From Bifidobacterium colobi (lineage in GTDB: Bacteria > Actinomycetota > Actinomycetes > Actinomycetales > Bifidobacteriaceae), in contig NZ_JAFEJU010000004.1 of NCBI RefSeq assembly GCF_018555455.1, forward strand, positions 248,001 through 312,000: 64,000 nt of DNA, in the 5' to 3' direction. Position numbers and translations under genes: made by a program. The notes under the pieces were generated by a model. That model was not told the DNA's origin, ran no database searches, and was given only the letters and a program-made list of their open reading frames with translations. Below, one piece after another: positions 28,636 through 35,782 of the stretch (position 1 is the first letter of the stretch; the number at the start of each line of letters is the position of its first letter).

Positions 28636-30180
28636 ATGACCGTCACGGTATTCGCCCAGCGTTTGCGCAACGCCATGGACAGCAGGGGATTGAAGCAGGT
28701 CGACTTGGTGCATGCGGCGGAACACCGTGGCGTCAAGATGGGCAAAAGCCATATCAGCCAATATGTTGCCGGCAAAACCATGCCGCGTGAGGATGTGCTT
28801 GAGTTCCTCGCCAGCGAGTTGGATGTTGATGCCAACTGGCTCAAAGGAGAGACCAGTGAAGCAACGGAAACCAGTACCGAGGGAGCATCCATCATGTCCA
28901 CGAATCAGTCGAATAGCATCACCTCGCGCAACGAATCCATCGAGGAGATCCCAGCCGGCCGCCGCAGGGCTTTCGGCAAATCCCACAAACTCGACAACGT
29001 GCTCTACGATGTACGCGGCCCGGTGGTCGACGAAGCCGCACGCATGGAAGCTGACGGCACGCACATCCTGAAATTGAACATCGGCAATCCGGCACCATTC
29101 GGTTTCCGCACGCCGGATGAAGTCGTCTACGATATGGCTCACCAGCTGACCGATACGGAAGGCTATTCGCCGTCCAAGGGTTTGTTCTCCGCACGCAAAG
29201 CCATCATGCAGTATGCGCAGCTGAAGAATCTGCCCAACGTGACCATTGATGACATCTACACCGGTAATGGTGTGAGCGAGCTCATCAACCTGTGCATGTC
29301 CGCATTGTTGGACGATGGTGATGAAGTACTGATTCCAAGCCCGGATTATCCGCTGTGGACCGCATGCGTGAACTTGGCCGGCGGCACCGCAGTGCATTAC
29401 GTGTGCGACGAACAGTCGGAATGGTACCCGGACATCGACGATATTCGCTCGAAGATCACCGACCGTACCGTGGCCATCGTGCTGATCAATCCGAACAATC
29501 CGACCGGTGCATTGTATCCCAAGGAAGTGCTCCAGCAGATTGTGGATATCGCCCGCGAACACCAGCTCATCATCTTCTCCGATGAAATCTATGATCGTCT
29601 GGTTATGGATGGGCTGAAGCACACGTCCATCGCGTCTTTGGCACCCGATTTGTTCTGCGTCACGTTCTCCGGATTGTCGAAGTCCCATATGATCGCCGGC
29701 TATCGAGTGGGCTGGATGGTGCTTTCCGGCAACAAGCGCATCGCCAAGGATTACATTGAAGGCATCAATATGCTGGCGAACATGCGCATTTGCTCGAATG
29801 TGCCGGCGCAGTCCATTGTGCAGACGGCACTCGGCGGCCACCAAAGCGTGAACGACTACATTGTGCCCGGCGGCCGACTGTACGAACAGCGCGAATACAT
29901 CTACAACGCCATCAACAGCATTCCCGGTTTGACTGCGGTCAAGCCCAAGGCTGCGTTCTACATCTTCCCGAAAATCGATGTGAAGAAGTTCAACATTCAT
30001 GATGACGAGCAGTTCGCCCTTGACCTGCTTCACGATGAACGCATTCTGATCACCCGAGGCGGCGGCTTCAACTGGGGAGAGCCGGATCACTTCCGAATCG
30101 TATATCTGCCACGCATCGAAGTGCTGAAGGACGCCACCAACAAGATCGCCAACTTCTTCAGCTACTACTGGCAGAACTAA
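28636..30180 (+). CDS. XRE-type HTH fused to class I aminotransferase (AlaA-like)
   Basis: This 514-residue fusion starts with a phage-repressor-type helix-turn-helix at ~5-70 (FAQRLRNAMDSRGLKQVDLV, SHISQYVAGKTMP). An acidic serine/threonine linker (70-90) follows, then a complete fold-type I PLP aminotransferase (NPNNPTG ~290, the PLP lysine in FSGLSKSHM ~355, final arginine in HFRIVYLPR). The aminotransferase half resembles AlaA glutamate-pyruvate transaminases. The fusion implies a metabolite-sensing transcription factor or a DNA-tethered enzyme, opposite in order to nothing familiar from MocR (which has a winged-helix GntR domain). ATG 28636 follows TTTGGAGGG. An internal ATG (M87, 28894) with GAGGGAG upstream could yield the enzyme alone. 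Clustered TTGAAC operators precede the gene. Confidence 0.92.
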   Translation: MTVTVFAQRLRNAMDSRGLKQVDLVHAAEHRGVKMGKSHISQYVAGKTMPREDVLEFLASELDVDANWLKGETSEATETSTEGASIMSTNQSNSITSRNESIEEIPAGRRRAFGKSHKLDNVLYDVRGPVVDEAARMEADGTHILKLNIGNPAPFGFRTPDEVVYDMAHQLTDTEGYSPSKGLFSARKAIMQYAQLKNLPNVTIDDIYTGNGVSELINLCMSALLDDGDEVLIPSPDYPLWTACVNLAGGTAVHYVCDEQSEWYPDIDDIRSKITDRTVAIVLINPNNPTGALYPKEVLQQIVDIAREHQLIIFSDEIYDRLVMDGLKHTSIASLAPDLFCVTFSGLSKSHMIAGYRVGWMVLSGNKRIAKDYIEGINMLANMRICSNVPAQSIVQTALGGHQSVNDYIVPGGRLYEQREYIYNAINSIPGLTAVKPKAAFYIFPKIDVKKFNIHDDEQFALDLLHDERILITRGGGFNWGEPDHFRIVYLPRIEVLKDATNKIANFFSYYWQN

Positions 30181-30189
30181 GTTGATGTC

Positions 30190-30264
30190 GAGGCTGGCAT
30201 ACAGTGCTGGACACACTCAAGGCCGTTCGGCCAAGCCTACGGTCCCGCATTGCATGCCAGCCTC
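30190..30264. repeat. Two-copy hairpin element, copy 2 (after HTH-aminotransferase)
   Basis: Arms 30190-30207 (GAGGCTGGCATACAGTGC) and 30247-30264 pair with one A-C mismatch and one G-T. The loop ACACTCAAGGCCGTTCGGCC plus AAGCCTACGGTC is nearly identical to that at 16419-16445, although the stems are unrelated. It lies between convergent genes and probably terminates transcription. Confidence 0.75.
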
Positions 30265-30311
30265 TCTGACTCCGATTACGAAGACATCACACGAAAAGCG
30301 ATATCAAATTA

Positions 30312-31421
30312 TCAGTCCCACACCTCTTCGGCGATAGAGCGAACCAGGGCGATCTTTGCCCACTGCTGTTCCTCGGTAAGATGATTACCCTCCTCGGTGG
30401 AGGCAAAACCGCACTGCGTGGACAGGCACAGACGCTCCAACGGCACATACTGTGCAGCCTCGGCAATACGAGCCTTAATCACTTCGGGATCTTCCAGTTC
30501 CGGCTTCTTGGAAGTAATCAGTCCAAGCACCACCTTCTTATCCCCGGACACCTTGGCGAGCGGTTCGAAATCACCGGAACGATCATCATCGAACTCAAGG
30601 TAGTAGGCCGCCACGTTCTCTTCACCGAACAGCACGTCGGCCACCTGGCCGTAACCGCCGGCGGAGAACCACTGGGACTGGTAGTTGCCGCGGCAGATAT
30701 GCGTGGTGACCACCATGTCATCCGGCACGGCGGCAATCACCGCATTGTTGACTGCAGCATACTGGCGCTGCACAGTCTTGGCGTCCACGCCGAACACCGT
30801 ATCCTTGAAATCCTCACCAACGAACGCACCCCACGTACAATCATCGAACTGCAGCGTACGGCAACCAGCCTCGTACAGATCATGAGCCACCTGGATGTAG
30901 GCGTTGGCGATGGCTTCGGCCAGCGCATCGTTATCCTTGTACGGACTGTTGGCTTCCTCGGCGATGCCCTGCTGCAGCACAAACAATGTCTGTGCGGGGG
31001 AGGGCACGGTCTGCTTGGCGATGATGTTGTCATCTTCCAAAGCCTTGACGAACTTGTAGTGCTCCACGAACGGGTGATGCTCACCGCTCAGTTCAGCGTA
31101 TACGCCAGCGGCTTCAGTCACAGGAGTGCCATCGGAACCCTTGAACAGAATCGGGGCGGTACCGCGCTTGACGCCGTGCAGTCCCCACATGAAGTCAAGA
31201 TGCCAGTAGGCGCGGCGGAATTCACCATCGGTGATCACATGGAGTCCTGCGGCCTTCTGCTTGGCAACCAGTTCGGTAATGGCCTTGTCTTCCACAGCCT
31301 TCAGTTCTGCTGCGTCAATACGTCCGGCTTCAAAGTCGGCACGAGCAGCTTTGAGCTCGGCGGGACGCAGGAAACTACCGACCACATCGGCGCGGAACGG
31401 AGCATTATGCTGATACGTCAT
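30312..31421 (-). CDS. Cobalamin-independent methionine synthase-like (MetE C-terminal/YxjG family)
   Basis: This 369-residue protein matches the catalytic C-terminal half of MetE, found as stand-alone YxjG/YxjH proteins. VITDGEFRRAYWHLDF, FDDCTWG, HICRGN and LCLSTQCGFAST supply the putative zinc ligands (H, C, C) and substrate site. It should methylate homocysteine or a related thiol, using a methyl-folate or another methyl donor. ATG 31421 follows AAGGAGTGCATCC; the longer frame has no ribosome site. The 5' region contains a 10-bp GC-rich hairpin (31444-31476) and tandem 13-bp repeats, suggesting regulation. BrnQ is encoded upstream on the same strand. Confidence 0.85.
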   Translation of the reverse strand: MTYQHNAPFRADVVGSFLRPAELKAARADFEAGRIDAAELKAVEDKAITELVAKQKAAGLHVITDGEFRRAYWHLDFMWGLHGVKRGTAPILFKGSDGTPVTEAAGVYAELSGEHHPFVEHYKFVKALEDDNIIAKQTVPSPAQTLFVLQQGIAEEANSPYKDNDALAEAIANAYIQVAHDLYEAGCRTLQFDDCTWGAFVGEDFKDTVFGVDAKTVQRQYAAVNNAVIAAVPDDMVVTTHICRGNYQSQWFSAGGYGQVADVLFGEENVAAYYLEFDDDRSGDFEPLAKVSGDKKVVLGLITSKKPELEDPEVIKARIAEAAQYVPLERLCLSTQCGFASTEEGNHLTEEQQWAKIALVRSIAEEVWD

Positions 31422-31443
31422 GGATGCACTCCTTAACGATGAT

Positions 31444-31476
31444 TGGGTGCAGCAACTTGAATAGCCGCTGCACCCA
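31444..31476 (-). promoter_or_regulatory. 5'-UTR hairpin before the MetE-like gene
   Basis: TGGGTGCAGC pairs perfectly with GCTGCACCCA (31444-31453 with 31467-31476), ending ~20 bp before the AAGGAG site of the MetE-like gene. It could sequester or attenuate the leader. No known riboswitch class is recognised. Confidence 0.5.
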
Positions 31477-31521
31477 GAGTTGATTCGATTATGGCAACAT
31501 CGTCTGCCTATCACGCGATCC

Positions 31522-31560
31522 TTGTGCAATAGACTTGTGCAATAGACTTGCGCCATTGGC
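31522..31560. repeat. Tandem 13-bp repeats upstream of the MetE-like gene
   Basis: TTGTGCAATAGAC occurs at 31522 and 31535, and a diverged copy TTGCGCCATTGGC at 31548, end to end. The position, ~100 bp upstream of the MetE-like start on the minus strand, suits a regulator-binding array. Function is inferred. Confidence 0.6.
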
Positions 31561-31647
31561 AAACGCATACGTTGGGTACCTTATCAGCGCAGGAGCAGCA
31601 CCATGCGCAGATGTCTCACAAAGCGTCACCGCAACGCCGTACTACCA

Positions 31648-33003
31648 TTACACCTGAGCGTTATGGCCCAGTCTCAGTGAATCAATCACGCCGATCACCG
31701 CGCCAACAATGGCGGGCGTCAGCCAACCAAGCTGTTGCTGTTCAAGCGGCAGCAGCTTCAGCACCGATTCCAGCCAAGGCAGCGAACCACCGAACACCAT
31801 AGCCAGTGAGGCGATGCAGCCGGCCAAGGCCACAATACCCACCATCAGTACCATCCAGAAATACACACGGGGGAACCGCGCCGCAAACACCTTATGCGTA
31901 ATAGCCAGCAGCACCAGCACAATCGAAATCGGATACAATGCGGAAAGCACCGGCACTGACACCTTGATAATCAGACTCAACCCAGCATTGGAGACAATGA
32001 AACTGAACACGGTGAACGCCACCTGCCAAGTGCGGTAGCTTACCGACTTGCCGGCCACCGTGGGGAACTTGGTGTGGAAGTACGTGGCACAGGTGCAGAT
32101 GAGCCCAGTGCACACGTTAAGACATGCAATGACGAACACCACGCCGAGGAATGCGGTGCCTGCAGTGCCGAATACCGCACTGGTGAGATTCGTCAGCACG
32201 GTGGCTCCGGTGTCGCTGTCCGCATTGATGGCGGTAATGGAGCCGGACACCGCGCCCACATAGCTCAGCGCACCGTAGATCAGAATCAGCAGAATACCGG
32301 TGCCAAGGCCGGCGACTGCGGTTTCACGCTGCACCTGTGCCTCCTCAGTGACCTCAAGCGCGCGCACGTTTGCGGAGATGACGATGCCGAAGTACAGTGC
32401 GGCGAGCAAATCCATCGTCTGATAACCGTCAAGGAATCCACGGGCCATCTGATTGGTCTGGTAATTGCCGGAAGGTGCGGCGGCAGCATCAATACCATGC
32501 ACGAGACAGGCCACGAACAATACCGCGATCAGCACCAGCAGCAGCGGCCCCATGAAGCGGCCGAGCACTTTGGAGAGTTTCTCAGGATGCTGGGCAAAGA
32601 GAAACGCCAGTGTAAAGAACACCAGGGAATACACCAGCTGCGCAACCCATCGGGAACTATCCGGCGTGAATGGTGCCACCATCATTTCAAACGATGTGGT
32701 GGCAGTACGCGGAATGGCGAAGCAAGGACCGATGGTCAAAATGATGGCAATGCCGAGAAACAGCGCGAATTTGGGGGAGACGCGACCGGCGAGTTTATCG
32801 AAACCATCGGCGAACGTGACTGCCAATACACCAAGAATCGGCAGACCCACAGCGGACACAATGAATCCGATGGCAGCGGGCACTGTAGCCGCGCCAGCCT
32901 GTGCGCCGACGAACGGCGGGAAGATCAGATTTCCTGCACCAAAGAACATGGAGAAGAAGGTGAAGGTCATCACCACTCGTTGACGACTGTTCAGTGAATG
33001 CAT
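31648..33003 (-). CDS. brnQ: Branched-chain amino acid transporter BrnQ (LIVCS family)
   Basis: This 451-residue protein has ~12 membrane helices, with the family N-terminus FFSMFFGAGNLIFPPFVG and an interior LGFTDGYQTMDLLAALYF-like helix (LDGYQTMDLLAALYFG). BrnQ imports leucine, isoleucine and valine with Na+ or H+. ATG 33003 was chosen: MHSLNSRQRVVMTFTFFSMF is the expected start, with GAGAGGACACC upstream; the track upstream of it lacks membrane character. It lies upstream of the MetE-like gene on the same strand, 226 bp away. The 5' flank 33004-33298 contains a short tandem CACCATTTCGC pair (about 33073-33094) and the divergent promoter of the next gene. Confidence 0.92.
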   Translation of the reverse strand: MHSLNSRQRVVMTFTFFSMFFGAGNLIFPPFVGAQAGAATVPAAIGFIVSAVGLPILGVLAVTFADGFDKLAGRVSPKFALFLGIAIILTIGPCFAIPRTATTSFEMMVAPFTPDSSRWVAQLVYSLVFFTLAFLFAQHPEKLSKVLGRFMGPLLLVLIAVLFVACLVHGIDAAAAPSGNYQTNQMARGFLDGYQTMDLLAALYFGIVISANVRALEVTEEAQVQRETAVAGLGTGILLILIYGALSYVGAVSGSITAINADSDTGATVLTNLTSAVFGTAGTAFLGVVFVIACLNVCTGLICTCATYFHTKFPTVAGKSVSYRTWQVAFTVFSFIVSNAGLSLIIKVSVPVLSALYPISIVLVLLAITHKVFAARFPRVYFWMVLMVGIVALAGCIASLAMVFGGSLPWLESVLKLLPLEQQQLGWLTPAIVGAVIGVIDSLRLGHNAQV

Positions 33004-33298
33004 GGTGTCCTCTCGTAGGCGTGTCTCATGGTTGCTGCATAGATCGGTGATGCGTCTTACTGTGCCGACGCCACCATTTCGCCACCATTTCGCGAACTTA
33101 CCAGTCGGCGGCATCGGCGGCAAGGGCGACTCATGACGATGGCATAGGAATGCCCACGTTTCGGTCATTACCGGATTTGCGCGCTACTGGACTTTCCCAG
33201 TCATGCTGAAACATGACATGCTTACAATGCAGAGCATTGTGCTGCACTTGCGTAATCAATGCAGCCAACGGTACGAGCAAGTATGAGGAGGTCGGGGG

Positions 33299-34462
33299 AT
33301 GCCTGCTATTTCATGCCGCGCACAGCACGCCATGTATCCCAGCGTCAGGGAGATGTTCGAACTTGCGGCTCATGTGCCGGATGCGATTTCGTTTGCGATA
33401 GGGGAGCCGGGCTTCGATACGCCGCGGCCGATTATCGACGCATCCTATGCGGCGGCCATTCATGGCGACACTCATTACACGCCGAATCGCGGAACCGCGG
33501 CGTTGCGCCGAGCATGGTGCGAATATCGGCATCATCAAGACGGACTCGCCTATGTGCCACAAGACAATATCATCATCACCGCAGGCGGTATGGAAGCCAT
33601 GTATCTGGCGATGATTGCCACGCTGGATGAGAATGACGATATTCTTATTCCCGATCCTGGATACGCGAACTATTTCGGCCAGGTGCAGATGGTGCACGCG
33701 CACGTGGTGCCTGTGCCATTGCATGACAGCAACGGGTTCCGTATGCGCGCGGCTGAGGTGGAGGCTGCAATCACGCCTCAGACGAAGGCGCTGCTGCTGA
33801 ATTCGCCATCGAATCCCACGGGCGCGATTATCGAACCAGACGAGCTTGCCAAGATAGCCGAAGTCGTTAAGCGGCATGATCTGTGGGTAATCAGCGACGA
33901 AGTATATCGGGCGTTTGTCTATGATGACCGTGTTCGTTGCCTTTCGATTGCCTCAATGCCGGGGATGCTTGACCATACGATTATCGTTGACTCGTTTTCG
34001 AAGACCTTTGCGATGACCGGTTGGCGTATCGGCTGTGCATTCGGCCCTAAGGCTGTAATCGATCAGATGATGATCATGCAGGAGAATGTGGTGTCTTGTG
34101 TGCCGGGCGCGTTGCAAGTGGGTGCGGCGGCCGCGTTGGAAGGGTCCGCGGACATTCTGACTACGATGAAAGCTGCCTATCGTAAGAATCGGGATATGGT
34201 AGTTGACGCAGTGCAGCATATGCCGTTAGTCAGTTGCAGTATGCCGGATGGTGCCTTCTATGTGCTGATGAATGTGAAAAACACAGGATTAAGCGATCAT
34301 GATTTTGCGGTGCGACTCTTGCACGAAGCTCGAGTTGTAGTCACGCCGGCTTCGGGCTTCGGGTCACGAGGCCAAGGCTTCGTGCGATTATCGTATGTTG
34401 GCTCAGTTGAAGATACCGCTGAAGGATTGCGTCGTATGCATACGTGGCTTGAATCGTTATAA
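33299..34462 (+). CDS. Class I/II PLP aminotransferase
   Basis: This 387-residue fold-type I aminotransferase shows the substrate loop IGEPGFDTP (~36), HYTPNRGTAALR, NSPSNPTGA (~170), ISDEVYR and the PLP lysine in DSFSKTFAMTGWRIG (~233-247), ending with an arginine in FVRLSYVGS. The motif pattern is that of aspartate/aromatic-type (PatA/AspC Ib) aminotransferases. The substrate is not assigned. It is divergent from brnQ and adjacent to MetE-like and AlaA-like genes, so a role in amino acid interconversion is likely. The ATG at 33299 follows AGGAGGTCGGGG. A terminator lies between it and tal. Confidence 0.9.
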   Translation: MPAISCRAQHAMYPSVREMFELAAHVPDAISFAIGEPGFDTPRPIIDASYAAAIHGDTHYTPNRGTAALRRAWCEYRHHQDGLAYVPQDNIIITAGGMEAMYLAMIATLDENDDILIPDPGYANYFGQVQMVHAHVVPVPLHDSNGFRMRAAEVEAAITPQTKALLLNSPSNPTGAIIEPDELAKIAEVVKRHDLWVISDEVYRAFVYDDRVRCLSIASMPGMLDHTIIVDSFSKTFAMTGWRIGCAFGPKAVIDQMMIMQENVVSCVPGALQVGAAAALEGSADILTTMKAAYRKNRDMVVDAVQHMPLVSCSMPDGAFYVLMNVKNTGLSDHDFAVRLLHEARVVVTPASGFGSRGQGFVRLSYVGSVEDTAEGLRRMHTWLESL

Positions 34463-34515
34463 GCAGATAAGTCACATATGCACGCATCAGTTGATAGGAG
34501 CTGATACAAACAGTT

Positions 34516-34552
34516 GGGCCCTGATTCATGCATATTGCAAAAATCAGGGCCC
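34516..34552. terminator. Bidirectional terminator between the aminotransferase and tal
   Basis: GGGCCCTGATT pairs perfectly with AATCAGGGCCC around a 15-nt loop, with A-rich/T-rich flanks in each direction. It sits between convergent genes. Confidence 0.85.
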
Positions 34553-34597
34553 AAATACTGTTGATGTGCTATATGTACATCAATCAGTTAGCATGTC

Positions 34598-35701
34598 TCA
34601 GGCGTTCACGCGATCGATGCCGGACTGAACGTCAGCCAGCACGGAATCCCAGGACTTGATGAAGGCGGCGACACCGTCGGCCTCCAGCTTGTCGGTGACG
34701 TCCTTGAGGTTGATGCCGAGCTCAGCCAGCTTGTTGATGATGGCGTGGGACTCTTCGTAGGTGCCCTCGATGGACGGAGCGCCGTTGCCGTGGTCGGCCA
34801 GAGCGTTCAGGGTCTTCTCCGGCATGGTGTTGACGATGTGCGGAGCAACCAGCTCGTCAACGTACTTGCAGTCGGAGTAAGCCGGGTTCTTGGTACCGGT
34901 GGAAGCCCACAGCGGACGCTGAACCTTGGCGCCCTTGGCAGCCAGCTCGGCCCAACGCGGATCCTCGGCGAACTTCTTCTCGAACAGCTCGTAAGCCAGG
35001 CGAGCGTTGGCCACAGCAGCCTTGCCCTCCAGAGCCTTGGCTTCGTCGGAGCCGTTGGCTTCCAGCAGCTTGTCCACAGCGGTGTCCACGCGGGAGACGA
35101 AGAAGGAAGCGACGGAGCCGATGTGCTTCAGGTCGTGGCCGTTAGCAGCAGCCTGAGCGATGCCCTCGATGTAAGCGTCGATGACCTGCTCGTAACGCTC
35201 GAGAGAGAAGATCAGGGTGACGTTCACGGAGATGCCCTTGGCCAGGGTGGCGGTGATGGCCGGCAGGCCTTCGAGGGTTGCCGGGATCTTGATCATGGCG
35301 TTCGGACGGTTGACCTTCTCCCAGAGCTCGACAGCCTGCTTCTCGGTGGCTTCGGTCTCGTGGGCAAGACGCGGGTCGACCTCGATGGAGACGCGGCCGT
35401 CGACGAAGTCGGTCTTCTCGGCGATCTCACGGAAGATGTCGGTGGCGTTGCGCACGTCGGTGGTGGTGAGCTCGCGAACAGCGGTCTCAACGTCAACCTT
35501 GCCGAGCTCCTTGAGCTGAGCATCGTACGGACCGACCTGGCTCAGGGCCTTCTGGAAGATGGACGGGTTGGTGGTGACGCCGACCACGTTCTTGTTGGCG
35601 ATGAGGTCCTGCAGGGAGCCGGACTCGATGCGGGAGCGGGACAGATCGTCCAGCCAGATGGAAACGCCGTTGTCGGACGTACGCTGAGTTGCTTCAGTCA
35701 T
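34598..35701 (-). CDS. tal: Transaldolase
   Basis: Transaldolase moves a dihydroxyacetone unit between sugar phosphates; with transketolase it feeds the bifid shunt. The 367-residue protein is of the long actinobacterial type. VTTNPSIFQKAL marks the N-terminus, the Schiff-base lysine lies in MIKIPAT (~138), then SVNVTLIFSLERY and RPLWASTGTKNPAYSD. ATG 35701 follows AAGGAGAAAAAAT. It is directly downstream of tkt, separated by 81 bp carrying a GC-rich hairpin. Strong codon bias indicates high expression. Confidence 0.97.
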   Translation of the reverse strand: MTEATQRTSDNGVSIWLDDLSRSRIESGSLQDLIANKNVVGVTTNPSIFQKALSQVGPYDAQLKELGKVDVETAVRELTTTDVRNATDIFREIAEKTDFVDGRVSIEVDPRLAHETEATEKQAVELWEKVNRPNAMIKIPATLEGLPAITATLAKGISVNVTLIFSLERYEQVIDAYIEGIAQAAANGHDLKHIGSVASFFVSRVDTAVDKLLEANGSDEAKALEGKAAVANARLAYELFEKKFAEDPRWAELAAKGAKVQRPLWASTGTKNPAYSDCKYVDELVAPHIVNTMPEKTLNALADHGNGAPSIEGTYEESHAIINKLAELGINLKDVTDKLEADGVAAFIKSWDSVLADVQSGIDRVNA

Positions 35702-35720
35702 ATTTTTTCTCCTTGTTATT

Positions 35721-35746
35721 GGCTCCCCTCCCTGAAGAGGGGAGCC
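35721..35746 (-). terminator. Hairpin between tkt and tal
   Basis: GGCTCCCCTC pairs perfectly with GAGGGGAGCC over 6 nt, just upstream of the tal ribosome-binding site on the minus strand. With no T tract after it, it may partially terminate or protect tkt mRNA ends, setting the tkt:tal ratio. Confidence 0.55.
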
Positions 35747-35782
35747 GAAATATTATTGGTTCAAGCTTCGTGAGCTTGAGAA

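Noticed and set aside
28402-30216. 604-codon frame antisense to the HTH-aminotransferase
   Set aside because: It mirrors the real gene, has no ribosome site and is histidine/valine-rich without a domain.
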